From Dictyobacter aurantiacus (GTDB taxonomy: Bacteria > Chloroflexota > Ktedonobacteria > Ktedonobacterales > Ktedonobacteraceae): a stretch of 64,000 nucleotides of DNA. The translations under genes and the position numbers were made by a program. The notes beneath the pieces were generated by a model. The model was not told the origin of the DNA. It made no database searches and saw only the letters and a list, made by a program, of their open reading frames with translations. Where the stretch lies: positions 2,294,001 through 2,358,000 of the forward strand of contig NZ_BIFQ01000002.1 of assembly GCF_003967515.1 (NCBI RefSeq). The letters are read 5' to 3'. Shown here in pieces: positions 1 through 8,290 of this stretch. Positions within the stretch are counted from its first letter, which is position 1. Every line of letters begins with the position of its first letter.

Positions 1-675
1 GCACAAAGCGGCCAGTGGGGACGCCTGGAGATTGGCTTTGTCAATGCCGAGGTCGCGACGATGAATATTATTCCGGAGGTGCTGACGAGTTATCGTAGGC
101 ACTTTCCAGAGGTGACGGTGCAGCTCAAAGAGATGTATCTACAGGAGCAGTTGCAGTCCTTAAAAGAGCAGCGTATCCAGGCGGGTTTCGCCGCCACCTT
201 TGAGGATCTGCCAGCGGAATTTGACGCGGAAGTGCTGCAGCACGTGCCTTTCGTGGCTGTTTGCTCTGAACGGCACCACTTTGCGCACCGGTCAGCGGTC
301 GCGCTCGCTGATGTAATCGAGGAGCCGTTCTTTTTTTGTCCGCGCGACTCTGATAGCGGGGTGCTCTATGAGCGGATCGAGCGCATCTGTGGACGGAGTC
401 CGCGTGTGCAGCAGGAGGTTTCCGAGATCCATATTTTGCTGGGCCTGGTGGCGGCGGACCTGGGAGTCTCGCTGGTGGCGTCGTCAGCGATGGGACTATC
501 TGTGCCGGGCGTGGTGTATCTTCCGCTGTCCGATCTCGATCACAATCTCGCGTTCCGGACAGTGCTGCTCTGGCGACGGGACGCGCGCTCTCCACTCCTA
601 CAAGGATTTCTTGCCGTAGCACGCGAGGTCTTCGCGCAGCGCAAAAAAGAGCTGCTGACCTGCAAAACAGCATAA
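1..675 (+). CDS. LysR-family transcriptional regulator, C-terminal part
   Basis: The reading frame is already open at base 1, so the gene begins upstream of the window and only its effector-binding part is present. The first residues (GRLEIGFV) match the start of the LysR substrate-binding fold, and the rest follows that fold to FLAVAREVF near the C-terminus. The DNA-binding helix-turn-helix is off the window. The internal ATG at 61 is not the true start. It converges on the phenylacetate-CoA ligase gene. Its ligand and targets cannot be read from this part. Confidence 0.85.
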   Translation, partial: AQSGQWGRLEIGFVNAEVATMNIIPEVLTSYRRHFPEVTVQLKEMYLQEQLQSLKEQRIQAGFAATFEDLPAEFDAEVLQHVPFVAVCSERHHFAHRSAVALADVIEEPFFFCPRDSDSGVLYERIERICGRSPRVQQEVSEIHILLGLVAADLGVSLVASSAMGLSVPGVVYLPLSDLDHNLAFRTVLLWRRDARSPLLQGFLAVAREVFAQRKKELLTCKTA

Positions 676-782
676 GTTGCATATAATGATTATTCAATAA
701 GCTCTTACATTATATCATCAACATGAAATACCGTAGATGCGGGCGATAATGTGATGAATATAACCTTGTTCTATGGTTTTGC

Positions 783-822
783 GTCCCCCATGATGATATT
801 CCTGAGAAATCATCATGGGGAC
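783..822. terminator. Bidirectional terminator hairpin
   Basis: The arms GTCCCC(C)ATGATGAT and ATCATCATGGGGAC pair over 14 bp with one bulged base, between the converging LysR and phenylacetate-CoA ligase genes. The long stem in a convergent gap suggests termination in both directions, although the T-runs are weak. Confidence 0.5.
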
Positions 823-863
823 GTTAATCGGGTGTGAAGCCTGAAGCTATGGAGGGGATATAT

Positions 864-2228
864 TTATGTGGGACGGCGATCGATGACGCGGACGGCTTTG
901 CCTTCACTGCGTGGCAGGGTACCCGGCGGTTGGACCTGGACGGCGATGTGTAAGTGGAGCTGTGCTGAAAGCGCTTCAGAAACGCGTCTCTGTAACCGCT
1001 GGACCTGTTCGTTATTCATCCAGTCTCCGTTGTTGATCTCCTGTCCATCAATGGGTGGCTGCCTGTTTGCTGCTATTTCGGCCTGGACTGTGAGGGTATC
1101 CAGTGTGCGTTCGCGATCGACCAGGATTTGATAATAGGGAGCCAGCTCTGAAAAGCCGAAGAGGATGCGTTCGATCTCTGCTGGAAAGACATTGATGCCG
1201 CGAATGATCAACATGTCGTCGACGCGCCCTTTGATCTGGCTCATGCGCACCAGGGTACGACCACAGGCACAGGGATCGGTGCTGAGCGTACAGAGATCCC
1301 CGGTGCGATAGCGCAGCAGCGGCATACCTTCTTTGGTGATGGTGGTAAAGACGAGCTCTCCTTCTGTGCCATACGGTAGAGCCTCGCCAGTTACTGGATC
1401 AATAATCTCGGGCAGGAAATGGTCTTCGAAAATATGCAGGCTACGGCCATTCTGTTTGCTCTGGTGGCCCTGTATGCATTCCATAGCCACACCGGGACCA
1501 ATGACCTCGCTGAGCCCATAGATATCCAGGGCTTGCAGACCAAGTTTGTCCTCTATCTGCTGGCACAGCGCGTCAGTCCAGGGCTCCGCTCCGAAGATGC
1601 CACACCTTAAGTTCAGGTCCTGTATAGACAGGCCCAGCGCGGATAGAGTTTCGGCCAATGTCAGGGCGTATGAGGGGGTACAGCAGAGGGCGGTCGGCTG
1701 GAGATCTTTCAAAAAGGTGACCTGGCGCTGCGTGTTGCCGCTGGACATGGGAACTATCGTCACGCCCAGGTACTCACCCCCATAGTGGAGTCCCAGGCCA
1801 CCGGTGAAGAGCCCATAACCATAGGCATTATGCAACATATCACCTGGCTGCAGGCCGGCGCAGGCCAGTGAGCGAGCGCAAACCTCGCCCCAGATATCAA
1901 TGTCGTGCTGCGTATAGCCGACGATCTTCGCTTTGCCTCGCGTCCCCGATGAAGCATGTACGCGGCTTAACTGCTCACGCGGCACAGAGAGCAATCCCAG
2001 GGGATAGTGTTCGATCAGGTCATAGCGGGTGGTAAATGGCAATCTGTGCAGGTCGGCCAGGCTGGTGATCTGAGAAGGGTGAATTTGCAAGCCATCCATG
2101 GCTTGCCGGTAGAAAGGAACCGACGTATAGACACGTTGAACGGTATGCTGAAGTCGTCTGAGCTGTAACTGCTGGCGCTCTTCGATGGGCAGGAAATCGC
2201 GCGCAGCCACCTCTTTATTCCATGCCAT
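864..2228 (-). CDS. paaK: Phenylacetate--CoA ligase family protein
   Basis: A 454-aa ANL-superfamily adenylating enzyme of the PaaK type, expected to activate an aryl acid (phenylacetate in the named family) to its CoA thioester via an acyl-adenylate. Visible motifs are the phosphate-binding loop SSGTRGKAK (usual form SSGTTGKP), the PaaK-like stretch HNAYGYGLFTGGLGLHYG, the YRTGDLC motif, and the hinge/C-domain segment KGRVDDMLIIRGINVFP. A GGAGAA sequence lies 8 nt before the ATG. No other phenylacetate catabolic genes (paaABCDE, paaG, paaZ) are nearby, so the substrate is open. Length is normal for the family. Confidence 0.88.
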   Translation of the reverse strand: MAWNKEVAARDFLPIEERQQLQLRRLQHTVQRVYTSVPFYRQAMDGLQIHPSQITSLADLHRLPFTTRYDLIEHYPLGLLSVPREQLSRVHASSGTRGKAKIVGYTQHDIDIWGEVCARSLACAGLQPGDMLHNAYGYGLFTGGLGLHYGGEYLGVTIVPMSSGNTQRQVTFLKDLQPTALCCTPSYALTLAETLSALGLSIQDLNLRCGIFGAEPWTDALCQQIEDKLGLQALDIYGLSEVIGPGVAMECIQGHQSKQNGRSLHIFEDHFLPEIIDPVTGEALPYGTEGELVFTTITKEGMPLLRYRTGDLCTLSTDPCACGRTLVRMSQIKGRVDDMLIIRGINVFPAEIERILFGFSELAPYYQILVDRERTLDTLTVQAEIAANRQPPIDGQEINNGDWMNNEQVQRLQRRVSEALSAQLHLHIAVQVQPPGTLPRSEGKAVRVIDRRPT

Positions 2229-2538
2229 GAGAACTTCTCCATTCTCCGCCGCAGCGGTGCGGCGAAACGGCGCTACTTTTTAGCAGACGTTACCTACTGT
2301 TTGTAATAAACAAAGCGGGCATAAAAGTCAAGCATATAGATGCCCGCTCGGTTGCAATCTATATGGCGGTGGTGCTCTTAAATTCAAATCGGAGCTTGAC
2401 ATAAGTACCATAAGCATGAGAAAAGTTATTCGCATAGGCGTTTATCGTTGCAAAATAGAAATGTCTATTTTAGGCAACGGATTCGTATCGCAAATTTTTT
2501 ATTCAATATCCAGGAAGTACAGAAGAGAGTTCGAAATC
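2229..2538. other. Intergenic region with a 9-bp hairpin
   Basis: A divergent upstream region of about 310 bp. It holds an inverted repeat at 2314-2348 (arms AGCGGGCAT and ATGCCCGCT around a 17-nt loop). TTGACA occurs at 2396-2401, but I see no good -10 box at the right distance. The frame of the downstream actin-like gene is open from 2416, yet the early part does not resemble protein of that family. Confidence 0.45.
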
Positions 2539-3666
2539 ATGAAATGGTATCCTTATGGGCATGATTTTGGTAATGCCGAGATAGGTGGTGTGACCGTCAT
2601 CAATGGCAAGACGGTCTCACTTAGCATACCGACAGCCTTCGCCAAGGTTGATACGATCGCTTTGCGTAACCTTGGTGTAAATGTCGAGCAATCAAACGTT
2701 CACGTAATGCAGTTAGAGGATGAAGAGGCGGCCTATGCGATCGGTGATCTGGCCTTGCAGCAGTCGATCGACGCCTATCATGGACGCGGTGATATCCAGC
2801 GTTACGCCAGTCGCTTTAGCCTGCGCAGCTTACTCACCGTAGCTGCCACGCTGATTCCTGATGATGAGTTTGGTATCTACGTCGTTACGGGTCTGCCAGC
2901 GGAAACATATATTAAAAACGCTGCCTTACGCCTGGCCATCAAAGAGGCGCTGGATGGGACATATACCTTTACACTCAATGATGAGAAGACCCCTCGCCGC
3001 GTGACCATTGAAGTGGCGACCGTGGTGATGGAAGGTGCCGGCGCATTGATCGCCTATAACGATCGTTCTACCAACAAGATGACCGAGAGCGCGGTGATCG
3101 ACATCGGTGGTCGTACCACTGATCTGTATGTGGCACGTGGACAGGTGCCCGTGGTTGAGTATTGTAAGGGTAAACCGGTGGGTGTTGAGACGGCTACTCA
3201 GATGATGATGGACTCATTTGAGAACAAGTATGATCGTCCCCTTTCATTGCTGGAGGCGCGCGAAATTATGCACGCATACGCGGCCCAGTCTCAGGGTGAG
3301 CTTGCTCGCTATCCAGAGATCGCTTCGTATGGACAGACGATTGGGAACTATGAACTGGAGAAACTGGTCAAAGAGGCGGTGGCCCAGGTTGGTAGCGAGA
3401 TCGTCTCCTTCGTGGCCTCTGCCTGGCGACAGAGTGACCGCGACGCGGTTGCCGCCAGCTTCAAGCCGGTCCTGAATATTGGTGGCGGTGTCTTCTATTT
3501 CTACAACTTCCTCAAGAAGCGCATCCCCCACCTGTCCCGGCCCGATGATCCGGTTCATGCCAACTGTATCGGTTACTGTACCCTGGCCGGCCGTCTGTTG
3601 ATCCGCAAGGTGCAGAGCGGCAGTACGACCAACAATGGCAGCGCAACTTCAATCCGTATATTTTAA
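2539..3666 (+). CDS. ParM/Alp-type actin-like ATPase
   Basis: Reads as a 375-aa actin-fold ATPase of the plasmid-segregation (ParM/StbA/Alp) class. Visible are the phosphate-1-like start GHDFGNAEIGGV, the phosphate-2 motif AVIDIGGRTTDLYV and the adenosine-motif region VLNIGGGVFYF. The frame extends upstream to 2416, but the first 41 residues do not fit the family. ATG 2539 follows AGAAGAGAG and begins exactly at the actin fold. The next gene, 34 bp downstream on the same strand, is a small protein with a disordered tail that could be its adaptor. ParM proteins polymerise and move DNA with a ParR adaptor at a centromere-like site. Whether this copy segregates DNA or has a cytoskeletal role is not visible. 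Confidence 0.8.
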   Translation: MKWYPYGHDFGNAEIGGVTVINGKTVSLSIPTAFAKVDTIALRNLGVNVEQSNVHVMQLEDEEAAYAIGDLALQQSIDAYHGRGDIQRYASRFSLRSLLTVAATLIPDDEFGIYVVTGLPAETYIKNAALRLAIKEALDGTYTFTLNDEKTPRRVTIEVATVVMEGAGALIAYNDRSTNKMTESAVIDIGGRTTDLYVARGQVPVVEYCKGKPVGVETATQMMMDSFENKYDRPLSLLEAREIMHAYAAQSQGELARYPEIASYGQTIGNYELEKLVKEAVAQVGSEIVSFVASAWRQSDRDAVAASFKPVLNIGGGVFYFYNFLKKRIPHLSRPDDPVHANCIGYCTLAGRLLIRKVQSGSTTNNGSATSIRIF

Positions 3667-3700
3667 TCTAGGAATGTAAGCTAGTAGGAAGAGAAATCGT

Positions 3701-4186
3701 ATGTCGCAATCTTCATCAGATAAATTTCTGCATTTCACAGTTGGTCTGTTGAAGGACTCTGAAGCATTGGAGTCGTTACGGCAGGATGCCGTGAAACACC
3801 ATATGATTGATAACCCGGGGCAGCTAATCGCCTTACGTCTGACCGAGTACTATGAGATGATGAACAAAGGGATTGTCCAACCTGTTGTCAGTGTGCCTGC
3901 GGTAATGACGCCAGTTGCATCCGAGGTAAAACCACAGTCGGAAGCGGACGCGCAGGTGCCGTCGTATAAACCCGCACCTGTACAGCCAGCCCAGCAGCCC
4001 GTTCAATCGTATCAACAGTCGGCCAGACCTGCTCCTATGCCAGCTTATGAGAGTGGACCGGTTGTACGCCAGCCAACCGGTCGCATGCGTGCGATCGTGC
4101 AAAATGGAGGTGAAAACGTGGTTTCCACCTCCTCAAACGCTGACCAGAACGCCGACGACGCCGCCGATTACTGGTCCTTGCTCTAA
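3701..4186 (+). CDS. Small partner protein of the actin-like ATPase
   Basis: A 161-aa protein I do not recognise by family. Residues 1 to about 55 form a compact, helix-rich, charged region (FLHFTVGLLKDSEALESLR and following). Residues 60-160 are low complexity, rich in Pro, Gln, Val and Ala, and look disordered. A purine-rich AGGAAGAG precedes the ATG. It lies 34 bp after the actin-like gene and a large palindrome follows it, so the two probably form one operon. By analogy with ParR, encoded directly after parM, it may be the DNA-binding or filament-binding adaptor. That role is inferred from position and size only. Confidence 0.65.
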   Translation: MSQSSSDKFLHFTVGLLKDSEALESLRQDAVKHHMIDNPGQLIALRLTEYYEMMNKGIVQPVVSVPAVMTPVASEVKPQSEADAQVPSYKPAPVQPAQQPVQSYQQSARPAPMPAYESGPVVRQPTGRMRAIVQNGGENVVSTSSNADQNADDAADYWSLL

Positions 4187-4251
4187 GCCTAAATGGAAAA
4201 GCGGGCGCGAGGCCCGAAGCTTTCGCACCTGTGGTGCTCACGAGACTATGG

Positions 4252-4299
4252 TGTGTTTGGCGCATGGGGGCGCATCCGCGCCCCCATGCGCCAAACACA
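4252..4299. repeat. 22-bp perfect palindrome (hairpin), member of a dispersed repeat
   Basis: Two 22-bp arms (4252-4273 and 4278-4299) are perfectly complementary around a 4-nt loop ATCC. The core reads GGGGGCGC-ATCC-GCGCCCCC. No T-run follows, so it is not a classic terminator. A related palindrome lies at 26122-26159. It could terminate the actin-like operon, be an extragenic palindromic repeat, or be a DNA site for the operon. Confidence 0.7.
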
Positions 4300-4393
4300 T
4301 AAAACCGGCGCGGCCGCGCAGCGGGGGCGCGCACGTGCCCCAGTAAGACAAGAGTAAGGCACATGCTCACAAATATATCTGTGCCAAATAAGC

Positions 4394-4423
4394 TTGACAA
4401 GAGCGAATTGAGGAGGGTATAGT
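4394..4423 (+). promoter_or_regulatory. Sigma-70-type promoter of the ABC transporter leader
   Basis: TTGACA at 4394-4399 and TATAGT at 4418-4423 are separated by 18 bp. Transcription would start near 4430, giving a leader of about 560 nt before the permease gene at 4989. Confidence 0.6.
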
Positions 4424-4665
4424 TTCCATGAAAACCGTATATTTATTGTTCTACCATAAAAAGGAAGGTATGTTCACTATGGACGAGGGCCCCGGTAGTC
4501 CTTTCCAACCATGTTCAAAAAGGTGTGTCTCTTCTGACACAATCAAGAGTGAGATGTATAGGAGTGGGATGAGCGAATCCCTTTGCTCTGTGGCCGACCT
4601 GTCACGGGAGGAGTATGCGTTGCGCATGTAATGCATAGGTGCCTTTGCCGTGAGTTCAAGTTGTG

Positions 4666-4688
4666 CCACCTTCGACGGTGGTTTTTTT
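4666..4688 (+). terminator. Rho-independent terminator inside the ABC leader
   Basis: CCACC (4666-4670), loop TTCGAC, GGTGG (4677-4681), then seven T residues at 4682-4688. It lies about 300 bp upstream of the permease gene and downstream of the promoter. Confidence 0.7.
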
Positions 4689-4786
4689 GTGCCCTCTTTT
4701 CTGGAGAAAAGCGCACAATGGTCGCAGGGTATCTCCCTACATCACAAAGTTTCATCTGCCAAAGACGGAAAGAGAAGGTTTCTGGC

Positions 4787-4918
4787 ATGAATGCCGACCC
4801 TGAACAACGATGCAACGTTGTTTATCTTTTAATATCGTTACATCGGGCAGCGCGAGTGATAACCCTGCAAGACCTGGATGGCGTGTGCGACTGTGTACAA
4901 TTGCGCCAGCTACTTTGA
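4787..4918 (+). CDS. Possible 43-aa small ORF upstream of the permease
   Basis: ATG 4787 is preceded by GAGAAGG with 8-nt spacing and opens a 43-codon frame ending 70 bp before the permease gene. The peptide begins MNADPEQRCNVVYLL and has no recognised domain. It lies after the leader terminator, so it would be made only on read-through. It could be a small protein, a leader peptide, or chance. Confidence 0.25.
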   Translation: MNADPEQRCNVVYLLISLHRAARVITLQDLDGVCDCVQLRQLL

Positions 4919-4988
4919 TCCGGGTTCCTGGAGTATGCTCCTCTATGCTGTCTGATGAAAACAAGGACGTATAGATGGAGGTACTGAG

Positions 4989-6803
4989 ATGGCTCAGGTT
5001 TACATCCCCGAGAGCGTACAGGAGCGTGAGCAGCTCCAGGGTGGTTCGAGCACGCCCAGGCAGAACCGTCCACCACGCGAGGAGCCGCGCAAAAGGCTGG
5101 GCTTCATCGATCTGGGTATCGCGCTGGTCCTGATCGCGACCGTTTCTCTGATTATCGTGGCCGCTTCACGTTGGACCGCTCCGCTGAATCCAGCCATACA
5201 GATAAATCTTTCGCCGACCGTACTCCCGGTCTATGCCGGCTATTCTTTTCTACGCATGCTGCTGGCCTATATCTTATCGCTGATCTTTACTTTCATTTAT
5301 GGGCATATCGCGGCCACCAATAAGCGTGCCAATACGGTAATGGTGCCTCTGCTAGATATACTACAAAGTATTCCCATTTTATCCTTTTTGCCAGGTGTGG
5401 TGCTGGCGCTGGTGGGACTGTTCCCGCATGCAAATATCGGTCTGGAGCTGGCCAGCGTGGTGCTGATCTTTACCAGCCAGGCCTGGAATATGACCTTTAG
5501 CTATTATCATTCAGCGCGTACCCTGCCTAAGGATCTGAAAGAGTTTTCATCGATCGCTCGCCTGCGACCCTGGCAGCGCTTCTTCAAATTAGAGGTGCCC
5601 GCCTCAATGATTGGTTTGATCTGGAATAGCATGATGAGCTGGGCGGGTGGCTGGTTCTTCTTGATGGCGTCGGAGCAGCTTGTCCTGGGTTCGCGCTCGT
5701 TTCAATTGCCGGGCCTGGGCTCTTACCTGCAGACGGCCGCCAATAAGGGCAATGCGCTCGCTTTAATCCTGGGGCTTATTACTTTGATCGCTTTAATTAT
5801 TCTGATGGATTTTTTCTTCTGGCGTCCCCTGGTGGCCTGGGCGGATCGCTTTAAGCTTGAGATGAATAGCGAGGGTGATGCTCCGACGTCTCCGGTGCTC
5901 AATATCCTGCGCCGTTCGGCCCTGGTAGGTGCGCTCAACCAGCGTCTCTTCCGACCAATTGGCTCTGTGATTGCTGGTATCCTGAATCGGCTGCAGCCAT
6001 TGCAGGTCGCGACCGGTTTGGCCAGCACAGATAAAGAGGGTCAGCGCCGCTTTACCGTGGGTGGTCTGCTCAAGATCGTGCTATTGGCGGCCTTGCTGGT
6101 GGGAGTGCTGGCTGGCCTGTGGTTTATGCTGCTTTTGTTGCGCAACGTCTCGTTCGCCATGTGGGGACAGCTTGTGCTGGCAGCCGGGGCGACCTTCCTG
6201 CGTACCTTGATCGCGTTGTTGGTCGGCCTGGCCTGGACGATTCCCGTAGGGGTAGCCATCGGGCTCTCGCCGAAATGGTCGCGACGTCTACAGCCGGTGG
6301 TGCAGGTGGTGGCATCGATCCCCGCCACCGCGCTGTTCCCGATCTTGCTGGTGGCTCTGGTGGGACTGCCGGGAGGACTCTCACTGGCTGCTATTCTGCT
6401 GATGTTGCTGGGCACGCAATGGTACATGCTCTTTAATATTATCGCCGGCGCCATGTCTATCCCGAGCGATTTGAAAGAGGCGACCACCATCTATCACGTC
6501 ACGCGCTGGCGTCGCTGGCGCACCTTGATTCTGCCGGCGATTTTTCCTTACCTGGTGACGGGGATGCTCACCGCCAGCGGTGGCGCCTGGAACGCCAGTG
6601 TGGTCTCTGAATATGTGACGTTCAATGGCAAGACCGTGAGCACTTTTGGACTGGGCTCGGTCATCGCAGCTTCGGGTGCCGATGGCAATTTTTCATTGCT
6701 GCTGGCAGGTACTCTGCTGATGGCTGCCGTCGTCATATTGATTAATCGCTTGCTTTGGAAGCGCCTCTATGGGCTGACCGAGCGTCGCTATACATTGGGT
6801 TAA
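4989..6803 (+). CDS. ABC transporter permease, duplicated (two BPD-type domains fused)
   Basis: A 604-aa inner-membrane permease made of two NitT/TauT-type binding-protein-dependent domains in tandem. The first spans roughly residues 70-290 and the second roughly 375-600, joined by a polar linker around 290-350 that sits on one side of the membrane. Each half has the hydrophobic helices and the SxxRxRPWxxFxxLxxPA-like coupling region that contacts the ATPase (first copy near residue 190, second near 505). The architecture matches the duplicated permease of anion-type ABC systems (COG4986-like). A GGAGG precedes the ATG. The ATPase gene follows 16 bp downstream. No substrate-binding protein gene is adjacent, so the substrate is unknown. 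Confidence 0.85.
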   Translation: MAQVYIPESVQEREQLQGGSSTPRQNRPPREEPRKRLGFIDLGIALVLIATVSLIIVAASRWTAPLNPAIQINLSPTVLPVYAGYSFLRMLLAYILSLIFTFIYGHIAATNKRANTVMVPLLDILQSIPILSFLPGVVLALVGLFPHANIGLELASVVLIFTSQAWNMTFSYYHSARTLPKDLKEFSSIARLRPWQRFFKLEVPASMIGLIWNSMMSWAGGWFFLMASEQLVLGSRSFQLPGLGSYLQTAANKGNALALILGLITLIALIILMDFFFWRPLVAWADRFKLEMNSEGDAPTSPVLNILRRSALVGALNQRLFRPIGSVIAGILNRLQPLQVATGLASTDKEGQRRFTVGGLLKIVLLAALLVGVLAGLWFMLLLLRNVSFAMWGQLVLAAGATFLRTLIALLVGLAWTIPVGVAIGLSPKWSRRLQPVVQVVASIPATALFPILLVALVGLPGGLSLAAILLMLLGTQWYMLFNIIAGAMSIPSDLKEATTIYHVTRWRRWRTLILPAIFPYLVTGMLTASGGAWNASVVSEYVTFNGKTVSTFGLGSVIAASGADGNFSLLLAGTLLMAAVVILINRLLWKRLYGLTERRYTLG

Positions 6804-6819
6804 AGAGGAGGGATGAATC

Positions 6820-8199
6820 ATGGTCAATTTCAACATTCATGCTGGCGAAACATTGCTGGAGGCGCGCAACGTCAAAAAGATCTATGATATGGACGGCAAG
6901 CGTCCCCGTGGCGTCAATCCTCCCGTGGTCCTGGACGACATCGATCTCAAGATCAACGCGGGCGAGTTCGTTGCTTTACTGGGTCCCTCGGGTTCGGGTA
7001 AATCGACCTTGCTGCGTATCCTGGCGGGTCTGCTGCGACCAACTGAGGGACAGGTCCTCTTTAAAGGGATGCCGCAGCACGGACCCAATCCACATCTGTC
7101 AATCGTCTTTCAGACCTTTGCCCTCTTCCCCTGGCTTACCGTACTGCAGAACGTCGAACTGGGCCTGGAGGCACAGGAGGTGCCGCCCACGCAGCGCATG
7201 CGCCGCTCGCTGGCCGCTATTGATACCATCGGCCTGGACGGCTTTGAAGATGCCTATCCCAAGGAGCTTTCGGGTGGTATGCGTCAGCGCGTTGGCTTTG
7301 CCCGCGCTCTGGTTGTTGAGCCTGAGTTGCTCTTCATGGACGAGCCGTTTAGCGCTTTGGACGTTTTGACGGCCGCCAATCTGCGCAAAGAGCTCTTGAG
7401 TCTGTGGCGCGAGCATAAGATTCCGACGCGCGCCATCCTGATGGTAACCCATAATATCGACGATGCCGTGTTGATGGCCGATCGCATCGTGGTGCTGGGA
7501 GCCAATCCGGGCATCATCCGCGTCGAGCTGCCGGGTCTGCCTATCGAGCAGCGGGATGCTAACAACACTAATTATACAAAGATGGTGGACCTGATCTATC
7601 GCATTATGACCAGCCCGCGCGCGGACATCTCGACGCTGATGCCTCAAGAGAAGAAGGTGGCGACGAGTGGCAAGCTGGCTCCGGTCAGGACACAGCCCTA
7701 CCAGGTCCTGCCGCACGTGGCGATCAGCGACGTCACCGGGTTAATCGAGTTAGTACATGCTAAAGGGGGCCGTGAAGACCTTTATCAGCTGGGCCGTGAT
7801 CTGCAATTGGAGGTAGATGATCTGCTGCCATTGGTTGATGCGGCCCATATCCTGGGCTTCGCCGAGGCCCGGGAAGGTGATCTTATCCTGACCGAGACTG
7901 GCAAGCGCTTCGCCGAGGCGGGCGTACTGGAGGAGAAGGATCTTTTCCGCCAGCAGGCGATCAAAAACGTTACCATGCTCAGGCATATTGTGCGCGACCT
8001 GGCGCGCGAACCCGGTCATACTCTGCCAGAGGAGCGTTTCCTGAGCGAGCTGCATGAGCACTTCAGTGATGATGAGTCCTGGTCACAACTGGAGACCGCC
8101 ATTAACTGGGGACGCTATGCCGAGCTCTTCTCCTATCAAGAGGAGCGCGGTGTCTTCCGCCTGGAGGAGCCAGAAACCGTCGCCGCCCTCGTCTCCTGA
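6820..8199 (+). CDS. ABC transporter ATP-binding protein with C-terminal AAA-associated domain
   Basis: A 459-aa protein. The N-terminal ATPase (residues 1 to about 260) is of the nitrate/sulfonate/bicarbonate class, with Walker A GPSGSGKST at 55-63, signature LSGGMRQRVG near 149 and Walker B LLFMDEPFSALD near 170. Residues about 295-445 form an extra domain, probably the AAA-associated C-terminal type seen on some anion transporter ATPases, which may sense substrate or regulate turnover. It energises the duplicated permease encoded just upstream (16-bp gap, GAGGAGGG ribosome site). The usual ATPase is about 260 aa, so the extension is the notable feature. Confidence 0.87.
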   Translation: MVNFNIHAGETLLEARNVKKIYDMDGKRPRGVNPPVVLDDIDLKINAGEFVALLGPSGSGKSTLLRILAGLLRPTEGQVLFKGMPQHGPNPHLSIVFQTFALFPWLTVLQNVELGLEAQEVPPTQRMRRSLAAIDTIGLDGFEDAYPKELSGGMRQRVGFARALVVEPELLFMDEPFSALDVLTAANLRKELLSLWREHKIPTRAILMVTHNIDDAVLMADRIVVLGANPGIIRVELPGLPIEQRDANNTNYTKMVDLIYRIMTSPRADISTLMPQEKKVATSGKLAPVRTQPYQVLPHVAISDVTGLIELVHAKGGREDLYQLGRDLQLEVDDLLPLVDAAHILGFAEAREGDLILTETGKRFAEAGVLEEKDLFRQQAIKNVTMLRHIVRDLAREPGHTLPEERFLSELHEHFSDDESWSQLETAINWGRYAELFSYQEERGVFRLEEPETVAALVS

Positions 8200-8224
8200 T
8201 GTGAGGGCATCTATGCAGATTAGC

Positions 8225-8254
8225 GCGAGCCGGTAGAGATTTCTGCTGGCTCGC
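8225..8254. terminator. Hairpin between convergent genes
   Basis: GCGAGCC (8225-8231) and GGCTCGC (8248-8254) pair over 7 bp between the ABC operon and the acetyltransferase gene. No clear T-run is present, so termination is plausible but weak. Confidence 0.35.
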
Positions 8255-8290
8255 TTGCCTGATGCCTGTCTATTCGAATAAGCAGGCGAT

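Larger units (their letters stand above)
4430..4988 (+). promoter_or_regulatory. Long structured leader with internal terminator (candidate attenuator or riboswitch)
   Basis: Between the promoter and the permease start lie about 560 nt containing several short hairpins: GTGTC/GACAC near 4525, GGGAT/ATCCC near 4570 and GTTGCGC/GCGCAT around 4620. These are followed by a terminator at 4666-4688. The arrangement of structured RNA, terminator, then transporter genes is that of a transcription attenuator. I compared it by eye with TPP, cobalamin, c-di-GMP-I, guanidine-I, yybP-ykoY and THF consensus elements and found no match. A 67-codon frame at 4428-4631 starts at the predicted transcript end and is unlikely to be translated. 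Confidence 0.45.

Noticed and set aside
4428..4631. 67-codon ORF in the ABC leader
   Set aside because: Its ATG lies at the predicted transcription start with no room for a ribosome site, the composition is not protein-like, and the region is better explained as structured leader RNA.
4430..4665. Known riboswitch in the ABC leader
   Set aside because: Guanidine-I was considered because it occurs with NitT/TauT transporters, but its conserved sequences are not present; yybP-ykoY, TPP, cobalamin and THF consensus elements also do not fit by eye.
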